From Mesostigma viride (taxonomy: Eukaryota > Streptophyta > Mesostigmatophyceae > Mesostigmatales > Mesostigmataceae), in contig RPFO01000154.1 in NCBI GenBank assembly GCA_009746045.1, forward strand, positions 8,859,193 through 8,923,192: a stretch of DNA of 64,000 nt. The letters are read 5' to 3'. Position 1 is the first letter of the stretch, and the number at the start of each line of letters is the position of its first letter. The notes below the pieces were generated by a model, which saw only the letters and a program-made list of their open reading frames with translations, was not told the origin of the DNA and ran no database searches. A program made the translations under genes and the position numbers. Of the stretch, positions 24,101 through 34,020 are shown one piece after another.

Positions 24101-24851
24101 TTCCTCATAGTGTCGCTTCCATAGAAGTACTTCCGTTCCATCACAGCACTCCATAGTGGTAGTTCTATCATTGCATCATTCCAGGCCGGCGCCTCACCTG
24201 GAACATGGCGCCGTCGACCAGCGCAAACAGGGAGATGGCGAACCAGGCCATGGGCGATGACGGCAGCTTGCGCCCGTTGGCCAGCGCAAATGCGACCAGG
24301 AGCATGCCAGCTGGCAGCAGGCGGATGGTGGAGACGGTCAAGGGGCCGACCACGGGTAGGACACCCTTCATGGCCACCATGGCGGTGCCCCAGAAGAAAA
24401 AGGGAGAAATTAGGAGAAGGTTGGAGGTCAACGCGTCCAGTGGGTTCGCACTCTCGGTGATTGCGACGGAATTCGAGGCAGGGCCGACATCGCTGCCGTT
24501 CTCCGATGTCTTTTCCAACGTGCTCTCCAGCACATCGTCGTCGATGACGCAGTAGACTTCCGTACCCGTGCCCACGCAGTTTAGTTCCTTGTCTACTGGC
24601 GTTGCTGTTGCTACGACACAGCCATGGCGTTGAGCGGCTTGTGGCATTGAATCACGCCGCCGATACAACAAAGAAGAAGCATCTATGTGGCCAACGCACT
24701 TGTGCCTGCTGGGAAGTATTGAGCTGATGCTTCTCGACTTCAAACCCCTCGAATGGTGAGCCTTAGCTAATCTAGGAAGGGAGATCAACCCACACTTCAA
24801 CTGAATTGAATTGCACAGAGGATGCATGACGGGGCTCGACACTGCGGACAT
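21166..24851 (-). CDS. EamA-domain (drug/metabolite transporter superfamily) permease, four exons, probably plastid envelope
   Basis: Exons on the minus strand: 24851-24198, 23197-22685, 22082-21829 and 21280-21166, about 511 aa ending in TAG. Residues 1 to about 125 are Ser/Arg/His-rich and transit-peptide-like. The first EamA half starts at the SPFFFWGTAMVAMKGVLP block and continues across intron 1 (SAGLGSVIIDSQPITVAIL). The second half contains WHMILGALPL, LSYGVFFYNANRGNLTRLSS, and ends in AGAAVTLVAIYLVNL. About ten hydrophobic segments are expected for this family. Overall it resembles the conserved plant and cyanobacterial group that includes Arabidopsis At3g02690; the substrate is unknown. 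A 70-residue Ser/Ala/Gln-rich insertion lies between the halves. Junction phases 0, 0, 2 are consistent. Confidence 0.85.
21284..21450. repeat. Pyrimidine-rich minisatellite at EamA intron 3 acceptor
   Basis: On the gene's strand this is a CCCTCTTGCCCTCCC-type repeat directly upstream of the exon 4 acceptor (exon starts at 21280). A similar C/T-rich expansion precedes the exon 2 acceptor (23201-23340) and a poly-G/C run precedes exon 3 (22090-22110). Confidence 0.8.
22587..22690 (-). repeat. Three tandem copies of the exon 2 donor edge (EamA intron 2)
   Basis: On the minus strand, exon 2 ends GGATGG followed by GTACGTGCCGCCTATG. Two further ~34-bp units follow directly: GAATGG plus GTCCCTTCCACCTGTG, then GGATGG plus GGGCGCGCCGCCTGTG. 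Each repeats the last six exon bases and the intron start; only the first keeps a strong GTACGT donor. Confidence 0.75.
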
Positions 24852-25708
24852 GGCTGAGTCACGACGTAAACCGGAAGGCTCTACAAAATGCTGGTCCCCT
24901 GTACCTGCAAAAGGAACCTCAACAAGATGGCGCCACCTCTCCCGACGCGAGCAAAATGGGTGCGTGTGCGTTGGAATCCAAATGTGTCAATAATTGCACC
25001 GACATCAACAAATATGACCTATTTCAAATAGGTGGCATTGTGTGCGACGTATTCTTGATGTGATTCTCGATTTTTATTTTTTTTTTTAATAGGGGATTCT
25101 TGCGTCACACTGACGTCGTCGGTGATTCTATCAGTGATGAGCTAGGGCTTGGACTATCACAGTTGAGGGCACAGCTGTGCAATTTCCCCACTTGCGTGGT
25201 CACGCAGCAACGAACCCACCTGCCCTCGTCATCTCTGTCCAGTTGTCTCCGCCGCGCGAGCCCCTAGTGCGCTGCTGACGGGAGGCCACGTCGACATCAA
25301 AGTACCGTTCGCGTAGCCGTGGTCCGTTCGTGCGAGCAACCGTCCTCGTCGCGGCGATTTACACGTGGCGTCCGTGCACAGCTTTCCATGGCCACTCCAA
25401 GGGCAATAACTAATAAGCCAGGAGTAAGCCCTCGATGATATAAAATTCGACGATATCGGGATGCATGTATAGGATGTCAAGCGGACTACATTGCGTCCAG
25501 CATGGCAGTGCTCAACGACTGGAATCGAAAAAAAAATTGGCAATAAATTGCTGAATTGTAATGCAGTTTCCTCAATGAATATATTGCAAAGCGATATCTT
25601 TGTATTTTCAATGTAGTGTGAAATACTAGTATTTTTGGATCCATTTCAAGGATGACTTGGATGAAGCTATCGGCGTGAAATATAGGGGATTCTTGTCGAG
25701 ACGTTGGA
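24852..25708. promoter_or_regulatory. Shared divergent promoter region of EamA and ABCI10 genes
   Basis: 857 bp separate the start codons of the two divergent genes, so both promoters and 5' UTRs should lie here. The region has a T-rich run (about 25075-25088), TGACGTC near 25110, and a repeated AGGGGATTCTTG (25091 and 25683). No TATA box is placed with confidence. Co-regulation is an inference. Confidence 0.45.
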
Positions 25709-28700
25709 ATGTTCTCCGCGGTTGGTGTTCATGTAGGGCAATCTACCGTGGCGGGCAAAGGCCTTTGCCCAACCTACCACAGCGAACTTGTGCATGGTCG
25801 CCTAGCTTCCCTGCGGACAGGGCCTGTGCGATATGCTGCTGGCCATGGCACTGCCAAAACAGCGAGCAGCTTGCACTTTCTCCCGTCGCATGGTCAACGC
25901 CACGTGCCATCCACTGCCGACCGGGGCTCATGGAGCCTTGGTACAAGCCATCGTTGTCCACCACGCCAATGCGTTAGGAAAACAGCGGGTCGGCAGCGCG
26001 CCCCGGTCAGAGTGATGGCCGCATCCCCGGAGCAGGCTGCTGTGTATATCGAGAACTTGACCGTGAGCGTCGGCGACCAGAACGACCGCTACGAGGTGCG
26101 CGGATATACGCGGCACGCGTGTGCTCGATTTCGGGCGTTGCACGGCATGCTGCCGAGAGTCGTTTTTGTGCTCATTTGGCGTGACCATACGCGTCATCGG
26201 TGTTGGGAATCCCTGAACTTTTCCCTGTCAAGCCGATTGTGTCGTGGCGATTTAAACCACCAACCATTTCGTGGCACGGGAACTCAAATCTTGTTCCTTC
26301 TATGGTCTGGCCAAGTTTTATGTCCCCCAGGTGTCCCATCGACAGCCGGGGCTGTTTGCTATCTCGGAATAATGTTAGCTGGTCGTGCTGCGTGGCGAAT
26401 GCTGATCTGACCGTCGGCACAGTCATGATGTTCTCATCCACCTACATGATGTCATCACCTATCTCCACTCCTATGCCACCGCGCGCCGCACACCCCTACA
26501 CCCCTGTGCCATGACCCTGACAACTTCCGCTCACCCCCTGCTGTCCTCCCCCACCGCCCAATGATGGTGGTCGAATGGCAATGTCCGCTCACCACCGTGT
26601 GCACACTCGCGTGATCGCTGCTTTCGCTGTCTGCTGTACCCGGGGGCTGTGCGGCTTTCCCCTCTCCCCTCCCATGCCTCTCCTCTCCCCTCTGCCCTCT
26701 CCCCTCCCACGCCTCCCCTCTCCCCTCTCACTCATGCCCTCTCCCCTCCCACGCCTTCCCCAGCTTACCATGATCGCGACATGCTACTTACGAAACACAT
26801 TATCGTTTACATGCTGCTCACCCTTGCCAGAAGCTCGCTTGGCTCTCTGTGTGCACCGGGTACGGGGCGGGGGGCGCTCTTTGATCTGTTTCGTGTGCTG
26901 GCGTGCATGGGGTGTGCGCTCGGCGTGGTGCTACCCACACACGGGGTCGGGTGTTCCCGCAACTGGCTGCATCTCTCGTGCGCCGCCCAGGCGCTTAAGG
27001 AGTGCTCCCTGGTGGTGCCAGGTGGCACGCTGTGGATGCTGCTGGGACCCAACGGATGCGGCAAGTCAACGCTGCTCATGGTGCGTGGGTGGGTGGGTGG
27101 GTGGGTGGGTGGGTGGGCGGGTGGGCGGGCGGGCGGGGCGGGCGGGCGGCGCGGCGGGCGGGCGGGCGGGCGGGCGGGCGGGCGGGCGGCGGGCGGGCGG
27201 GCGGGCGGCGGTGGCGGCGGGCGGGCGGGCGGCGCGGCCGGCGGGCGGGCGGGCGGGCGGCGGGCGGCGGGCGGCGGGCGGGCGGGCGGGCGGGCGGGCG
27301 GGCGGGCGGGCGGGCGGGCGGGCGGGCGGCGGGCGGGCGGGCGGGCGGGCGGGCGGGCGGCGGGCGGCGGCGGGCGGGCGGCGGCGGGCGGGCGGGCGGG
27401 CGGCTGGGCGGGCGGGCGGCTGGGCGGGCGGGCGGGCATGTGTGTGCAAAACTGCTTGGCACATCGGTTGCAGCTTTGCATGTATCTATCCGTAACTGCT
27501 CAGGAAGCGCCCGCGCCCGCGACGCATCGACACAGACATGATCACAACCGCATCACTTCGCACTCTTATACGCTCTTATACGTCATCTGGTCACTTCTCA
27601 CTGCTAGTGGGCTGGCGTCAGGTGCCATCACAGTGAACATTTCTGCTGGATGCTTCCCATTCTCGGGAAGCCCTTCCCCTCACGTGGCGTTGGTAGCGCC
27701 TGCACCTTCCTAGTGGAACGCGGCCACTTACACTCAACGAGACACTTATACTTGCATCGGTAACACCAAGAGCCAGATCAAGGGGATGCGCTCTCACTAA
27801 CGTGGCTGATGCGGAACGGAAATGTTATTCCAGGGCTTGCCGTCCCCTGACTTGCCTTTGATGTCTCATGAACCCCCCTCGCTCTCCCTCCATTGTCATC
27901 CTCCACCCACTCATCCCCACGCTCATCCCCACGACACGTCGACGTTGGCCCCACATGACCCCCGGCACATCCCCATCCCCACTCCGCCCACCCACCCCAC
28001 ACACCCGGCGCATCCGCAGACGCTGGCGGGCCTGCTGACGCCCGACGCCGGCTTTATCCGCACCAGCGAGCCGAAGAGTTTCGTGTTCCAGAATCCAGAC
28101 CACCAGGTGGGCGTCGCTATACTCCTCGTGTCGGTCGGTCTAGGTAGCGCTAGTGTGGCGTGTTCCAGAACTCGGATTACCAGGTGGTGCGTGTGGTAGT
28201 TGCTTGATGTTGGTGGTAGTATTCGGAATGTGCTGGGCAAGAGCGGGCGTGCTGCGTTGTCTTGCAGCAGGACCCATACCTATGAGACAACCAGCGCAGG
28301 CCAGAAACAAGCAGGATATCCAGCAGGACCCATACCACCGCATGGCTGCCAAAGCATCGTGCATGGGGGCCTCCAGGCATCCTTCTCGTGTTTGCCGTCA
28401 CAACGCGAGGCGTGTTGCTGGGGACCGTCTGCTATGGAGAAGCAAATTTTCACTTAAAAGGAAACAACGTGTGCGTGCACGGCTGATTGGCTATTGACTG
28501 ATGCCACCAGCATGGCTCATTGGCTATCAAGTGATGCCACCAGCATGACTAATTGGCTATCAAGTGATGCCACCAGCATGACAAATTGGCTATTGAGTGA
28601 TGCCACCAGCATGACTAATTGGCTATTGAGTGATGCCACCAGCATGACTAATTGGCTGTCAAGTGATGCCACCAGCATGACTAATTGGCTATTGAGTGAT

Positions 28701-31700
28701 GCCACCAGCATGACTAATTGGCTGTCAAGTGATGCCACCAGCATGACTAATTGGCTATTGAGTGATGCCACCAGCATGACTAATTGGCTATTGAGTGATG
28801 CCACCAGCATGGCTAATTGGCTATTGAGTGATGCCACCAGCATGACTAATTGGCTATCAAGTGATGCCACCAGCATGACTAATTGGCTATTGAGTGATGC
28901 CACCAGCATGGCTAATTGGCTATTGAGTGATGCCACCAGCATGACTAATTGGCTATCAAGTGATGCCACCAGCATGACTAATTGGCTATTTAGTGATGCC
29001 ACCAGCATGGCTAATTGGCTATTCAGTGATGCCACCAGCATGACTAATTGGCTATCGAGTGATGCCACCAGCATGGCTTATTGGCTATGGAGTGATGCCA
29101 CCAGCATGGCTTTCGCCATCCCTGCCTCCGTGCCCCTTGCCACGCCCTTTTGGTAAAGCAAATACTCGTAGGTCCTGTGTTTGCTTCCCAGCTGGCCATG
29201 CCCACTGCGGCGGCCAATCCCCGCGTCCAAGGTGCTCCTTTGCGCTCCTATGTTGCATTCATGTTTCTTGCCCCTGATTCCCCTCCCCTTGCCCCGCCGC
29301 CTCTTCTCCTGTTTGTTTGCTGTCCACCTGGCCATGCCCAACGCGGCGGCCACTCGATGCCCCCATTGTACTCCCTTACCATCCTTTTCGGCTTCCATCC
29401 ATGCCACTTGTCCCTGTTTTCTCTTTTCCACCGCCGCAGCTGGTCATGCCCACCGCGGCGGCCGACGTGGCCTTTGGTCTGGGGGCAGGCGGCGGCCAGC
29501 TATCTGAGGATGAGGTGGCGGCGCGCGTGGCCGAGTCGCTCGCTGAGGTCGGCATGGGGGAGTACGCGCAGGTGAGGGGGGGGGGGAGTACGCGCAGGTG
29601 AGGGGAGGGAGAGTATGCGCAGGTGAGGGGGGGGAGTACGCGCTGGTGAGGGGGGGGGGAGTACGCGCAGGTGAGGGGGGGAGTATGCGCAGGTGAGGGG
29701 GGGGAATACGCGCAGGTGAGGGGGGGGGGGAGTACACGCAGGTGAGGGGGGGGGGGAGTACACGCAGGTGAGGGGGGGGGAGTACGCGCAGGTAGGGGGG
29801 GGTAGTACGCGCAGGTGAGGGGGGGAGGGAGTACGCGCCGGTGAGGGGGGGGGGGAGTAAGGGCAGGTGATGGGGGGGGGGAGTAAGGGCAGGTGAGGGG
29901 GGGGGGGGAGTACGCGCAGGTGATGGGGGGGGTAGTACGCGCAGGTGATGGGGGGGGGGGGGCGGGGGAGGGCAACATAGTGTCCGACTGTTCGCAAGCT
30001 ACCTGTGGGGAGGAGCGCATGTGCGATGGGCATTCAGCGGCACGCGCAAGGGAATCCCAGAACCTGTCATCCAAGCCCCTGCCTCTCTACCTCTTTTATA
30101 TATGTCGCTCAACCCAGCATCAGCGCGCAGTGCACATGCTGTGTGGCGGCTACAACCGCAAGCCGGGCTCCTCACCTGCTCTTTTCCCCATACTTCAGTG
30201 TGACCAGCTCTTTTTCCCAGGAATGAGCGTCAATTTTCCTTACCCATCCACCTGTCAATCCACCACCCCACCACACCCTCAACGGCACATGCAGCGTGCG
30301 ACGCACACACGGCATGGTGGGCAGAATCCACCCTTTGGCCCCTCGCCCACAATTTGACCTGCTCCAATTTCCCACCCTGCACCCCCACCGTGCCCCCCAA
30401 CCCCAACCCCCACCTCTACCCCACCCACACCACCCACCCACACCACCCCCCTACATACCCACGGACACACAGCGCGCGGTGCACACGCTGAGCGGCGGCC
30501 AGAAGCAGCGGGTGGCGATCGCGGGCGCGCTGGCTGAGCGGTCGCACCTGGTGCTTTTGGATGAGCTGACGACCTTCTTGGATGAGGCCGACCAGGTATA
30601 GATAACTAACCAAAATGGCAATGATAATGATAACAATAAGAATAGTAATAATATTATTATTAATAGGTGAGGGGTTGGTGGGTGGTGGCTTGTACTAGTA
30701 TACTATTCAATGTGCGCGTGTGCTGGTGCTGTTTGACGAGCCAACGACCTTTTGGGGCGAGGTCGACCGGGTGCGTCGGTGGGGTATGGGGCTGGTTGTG
30801 TGCTATAGGTGTCGTGTGGGTGGGTGTTGCTGCTTCGCGGTGACGATGATGAATTATTTTGTTCCTGGATGAGGTTGCCCGGGCGAGGAAGGGGGAAAAA
30901 AGGACAGTGGGTTGCCTACCTACATGCAGGGGGGGCGGAGCGCCGGACGTCTTGATGGGAAGTGGAGGGCAAATGTCTGAGTCTATTTTGTTGGGATGAT
31001 GCAGACCAACACCACTGTCAGCGACACGCATCCCGTTCCCTAGCCTTTCCGTTCACATGACACCCCCAGCTTGCCGTTCACATGACACCCTCGGCTTGCT
31101 GTTCACACGACACCCTCGGCTTGCCGTTCACATGACACCCTCGGCTTGCCGTTCACATGACACCCTCGGCTTGCCGTTCACATGACACCCTCGGCTTGCC
31201 GTTCACATGACACCCTCGGCTTGCCGTTCACATGACACCCTCGGCTTGCCGTTCACATGACACCCTCGGCTTGCCGTTCACATGACACCCTCGGCTTGCC
31301 GTTCACATGACACCCTCGGCTTGCCGTTCACATGACACCCTCGGCTTGCCGTTCACATGACACCCTCGGCTTGCCGTTCACATGACACCCTCGGCTTGCC
31401 GTTCACATGACACCCTCGGCTTGCCGTTCACATGACACCCTCGGCTTGCCGTTCACATGACACCCTCGGCTTGCCGTTCACATGACACCCTCGGCTTGCC
31501 GTTCACATGACACCCTCGGCTTGCCGTTCACATGACACCCTCGGCTTGCCGTTCACATGACACCCTCGGCTTGCCGTTCACATGACACCCTCGGCTTGCC
31601 GTTCACATGACACCCTCGGCTTGCCGTTTACATGACACCCTTGGCTTGCCGTTTACATGACATCCTGTGGTTGAGATGACAAGAGATCCACAATTAGTCC

Positions 31701-32082
31701 CCCATGGATATGTCCCGTTTTGGAGGGCCTTTGAGCCCTTACACTGCAGCTGTCCCCCTTTTCATTGTGCCCTGACCTCTTGTCCATTGCGTATTGCCTT
31801 TCGCCACTTGCCCTTCTGCTTTTGTTCCCTTGTCCAACTGCTTTCTTCCATTTGATCTCTATCCTTCAGCGGAGCGTGCTGGAGACGATGCGCTCTGTTG
31901 TGGGCGGCAAGCACGCGGTCACGGGGCTGTGGGTGACCCATCGACTGGAGGAGCTCGACTATGCGGACGGCGCGTCGTACATGGACAAGGGGAGGGTGGT
32001 GTTTTCGGGGACGCCGGAGGAAGTGCGTGCGTTCATACAGCAGCTGCAGAACGAGGCGGGGGGCGATGAGGAGGTGGAGTAG
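25709..32082 (+). CDS. ABCI10: ABC transporter ATP-binding subunit, ABCI10-type (plastid ECF-like transporter ATPase), six exons
   Basis: Exons 25709-26095, 26991-27080, 28020-28106, 29440-29571, 30473-30595 and 31870-32082, all phase 0, give 343 aa ending in TAG. Motifs in order: Walker A GPNGCGKS (148-155), Q-loop FVFQNPDHQ (Q183), signature LSGGQ (238-242), Walker B LVLLDE (D262, E263), then WVTHRLEEL with switch H297. The FQNPDHQ, LTTFLDE and YADG wording is that of plant ABCI10, a plastid ATPase related to bacterial ECF (EcfA/CbiO) subunits and thought to work with a partner ATPase and membrane subunit; the cargo is not established here. The first ~105 residues look like a transit peptide, after which MAASPEQA may start the mature part. 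Introns are long and filled with minisatellites and copies of exon edges. Confidence 0.9.
26655..26765. repeat. C/T-rich tandem repeat in ABCI10 intron 1
   Basis: Repeats of CTCCCCTCCCACGCC and TCCCCTCTCCCCTC inside intron 1 (26096-26990). The opposing purine-rich frames are artefacts. Confidence 0.85.
27081..27440. repeat. (GGGT/GGGC)n minisatellite in ABCI10 intron 2
   Basis: Starts at the exon 2 donor (exon ends at 27080), first as GGGT units and then about 300 bp of GGGC/GGC units on the coding strand. Runs of three G at four-base spacing are classic G-quadruplex sequence and would appear in the pre-mRNA. Long open frames on both strands are artefacts. Confidence 0.95.
28157..28192 (+). 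repeat. Decayed copy of exon 3 donor edge in ABCI10 intron 3
   Basis: CGTGTTCCAGAA..ACCAG plus GTGG repeats the end of exon 3 and its 5' splice site (28080-28115), about 85 bp downstream. The differences inside the 16 bases before the junction are all transitions. Confidence 0.75.
28499..29117. repeat. 33-bp minisatellite in ABCI10 intron 3
   Basis: About 19 copies of a unit with AGTGATGCCACCAGCATG, then ACTAATTGGCTAT. The unit is a multiple of three, so one frame on each strand stays open for about 200 codons. The position inside an intron and lack of other evidence make these frames artefacts. Confidence 0.97.
29186..29356 (+). repeat. Two decayed copies of exon 4 start in ABCI10 intron 3
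   Basis: Exon 4 begins after CAG as CTGGTCATGCCCACCGCGGC. Copies at 29190-29214 (CAG then CTGGCCATGCCCACTGCGGC) and 29327-29351 (CACCTGGCCATGCCCAACGC) precede it. Flanking pyrimidine-rich sequence also repeats, so the intron end looks like three degenerate tandem units of about 115-140 bp ending at the true exon. Confidence 0.78.
29552..29968 (+). repeat. Minisatellite of 5' splice sites at exon 4/intron 4 of ABCI10
   Basis: The exon 4 end GGGGAGTACGCGCAG plus donor GTGAGG is followed by about 15 more copies of the same junction in 21-28-bp units, most keeping CAG followed by GTGAGG or GTGATG, separated by G-runs. Changes such as TATGCG, TACACG and TAAGGG mark individual units. Each unit is a potential alternative donor. 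Confidence 0.92.
30119..30332 (+). repeat. Two decayed copies of exon 5 start in ABCI10 intron 4
   Basis: Exon 5 begins after CAG as CGCGCGGTGCACACGCTG, then GCGGCGGCCAGAAG. Matching but decayed segments are at 30125-30165 (CAGCGCGCAGTGCACATGCT) and 30292-30330 (CAGCGTGCGACGCACACACG, then GGGCAGAA). They are spaced about 170-180 bp from each other and from the true exon. Confidence 0.75.
30720..30889 (+). repeat. Decayed copies of exon 5 donor edge in ABCI10 intron 5
   Basis: 30722-30773 repeats the last ~50 bases of exon 5 and its donor (CTGGTGCT, ACGACCTT, GTCGACC, then GGGT) at about 79% identity by eye. A shorter third copy at 30865-30888 keeps CTGGATGAGGTTGCCCGGG. Confidence 0.75.
31045..31662. 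repeat. 25-bp minisatellite in ABCI10 intron 5
   Basis: About 25 copies, nearly identical, of a unit containing GTTCACATGACACCCTCGGC. Outer units carry a few substitutions while the core is homogeneous, suggesting recent expansion. It lies between exon 5 and the exon 6 acceptor at 31869. Confidence 0.97.
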
Positions 32083-32317
32083 GGATGGATATAGTTGTTT
32101 ACGTAGATGGTGACCCCTGTGCAACGAAGGCACCGCAGACTTGGGGTTGACCCATGGGTCTTACTGTGGCGCCGCCGAAACTTCCAGACAAGAGTAGCGC
32201 TCCACCAGGAAAATATGGGTGATGCAAAGTGGGTACACCCCTTTCAGTTTTGAAGACTGAATGTCGGTTTCGGAGACTCAAAGTTGCACGCGGCTTAGTC
32301 GGGGTAAAATTGGCTCC

Positions 32318-32998
32318 AGAGTTCTCAATTCTCAAATTCTCACAGGGCGGGGGCCGAGATACCTTGAAATTAAATAAGAGGCATAACTCTATCGAGATAT
32401 ATGTTCGGACGCGAATTTCTATTGGCGTGAAGTAGTAGTATTGTACGAAAACATGTCAAGGGTGACGGAAAGAAGGACTTATGTTCCGATTCATTTCTAT
32501 GCACGACGGTATTGGACGGAGTTCCCGGTCTGGCAAGCGGATTTTGGATCTCACGTTCAGAAAAGGGCCTGGGTACACGACGCGGCGCGACGTACGTTGT
32601 AAAATGGCTCGCAGAAAAGGAACCGTGGCGACTATTTGGCGCCGCGTCGGTCTTGACGTTGTTTGCTCCATTGGATCTGCATCTACGGCTGGCGTGGGTT
32701 GTTTCGAAACCTGGTCGATGAGATTTTACGGAGAAGTAGGGTATATAAGTGATCTTTGTTGTTCCCTTGATATAAGTGATCCTTTTTTGACCAAGCGGTG
32801 AACTGAATGTAGAAGTCAGAATAAATTAAACGGTCTGACACGTTGCCGTACTATACTACAACTTAACGCCAATAGAAACTCGCCTCCGAAAATATATCTG
32901 GATAGAGGCATGCCTCTTATTTAATTTCAAGGTACCTCTTATTTAATCTCGGGCGGCGCCCTCCGAGAACTTGAGAATTTGAGAACCGGACTCGTGGG
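32318..32998. mobile_element. Long-TIR non-autonomous DNA element containing repeat R1
   Basis: Left arm (about 32323-32445) and right arm (about 32840-32990) are inverted copies: both contain ACCTTGAAATTAAATAAGAG, GAGATATAT/CAGATATAT, TTTCTATTGGCGT and GTAGTATTGTACG or variants. The interior (32505-32785) is the R1 repeat. A 21-bp direct repeat beginning AGTCGGGGTAAAATTGG stands on both sides (32297-32317 and 32999-33019). No transposase. Confidence 0.7.
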
Positions 32999-33316
32999 AG
33001 TCGGGGTAAAATTGGCTCCTTAGTTGGGGGGTAACAGGGTACAAACTCGTAGGTACCTTCGTTCCATAAATGACAATATGCAGCAAGTGAACCTGCACCA
33101 TGCAGAGCCACGTTCGTCTGCCATGCGGAGTTTGATCAATGGCTCGCCAGTTAAGAACGTTGCACAGCTCAGCAGGTTACACTCACCACAATTCCCAAGT
33201 CGGTGGGGACATGCACCACGTACCACGCACATGACGTGCTGAAGGGCCCGCGCGAAAATAATACCAGAAAGACGAGTTGTTGTCTACTAAAAGCAAGTTT
33301 ATGTAAGTATTGATCA

Positions 33317-34020
33317 GTCGGGGTAAAATTGGCTCTTTTTTAGCAAATTTAGCAAATTAGCAAATTAGCGGAGGCCGGGGGGCGAGATTAATTAAGAGGT
33401 ACCTTGAAATTAAATAAGACGCATGCCTCTATCGAGATATATGTTTGGAGGCGAGTTTCTATCGGCGTTAATTTGTAGTATTGTACGACAACTGTCAAGG
33501 GTGACGGCATGTACTGAAATCGCGGATACTTTCTAGATCGATTGCGCATTCGACGGTTAAAAGGCAGAGCTGCGGTTGAAAGTACTGTACGTGGGGGGGG
33601 ACGGTGTTACAACGGGGGGGGGGACGCATTTATGGGGGGGGGGGGACGGTGTTACAACGGGGGGACGGTGTTACAACGGGGGGACGGTGTTACAACGGGG
33701 GGACGGTGTTACAACGGGGGGGCGAGATTAATTAAGAGGTACCTTGAAATTAAATAAGACGCATGCCTCTATCGAGATATATGTTTGGAGGCGAGTTTCT
33801 ATTGGCGTAAATTTGCAGTATTGTACGAAAACTGTCAAGGGTGACGGAAAGTACTGAAATCGCGGAAGTGTCGCGGAGACGTTTCTACTTTCTAGATCGA
33901 TTGCGCATTCGACGGTTAAGAGGCAGAGGTGCGGTCGACTGGCAGTACTGTACGACGGTGTTGGACGGAATTTCCGGTTAGCGATGCGGTCTAAAGCTTT
34001 GCATGTCACGTTGTCGGATC
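33317..34020. repeat. Additional arms of the long-TIR family, partly tandem
   Basis: 33385-33500 and 33722-33850 are two further copies of the 32323-32445 arm in the same orientation, preceded by AGTCGGGGTAAAATTGG at 33317. 33930-34000 carries the R1 start (GTTGGACGGAATTTCCGG). AGTCGGGGTAAAA occurs again at 34278. Reads as overlapping or deleted family members. Confidence 0.65.
33590..33722. repeat. G-rich ~20-bp minisatellite
   Basis: Units of GGGGACGGTGTTACAAC with G-runs of 4-10, six or more copies. G-quadruplex-prone. Confidence 0.9.

Noticed and set aside
26575-27713. Long Arg/Ala/Gly-rich frames on both strands
   Set aside because: Produced by the GGGC minisatellite in ABCI10 intron 2; all six frames are open there.
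31045-31662. CRISPR-like array (25-bp, 29-bp and 33-bp repeats in the window)
   Set aside because: Units are contiguous with no unique spacers, lie in eukaryotic introns or beside retroelements, and no cas genes exist. They are minisatellites.
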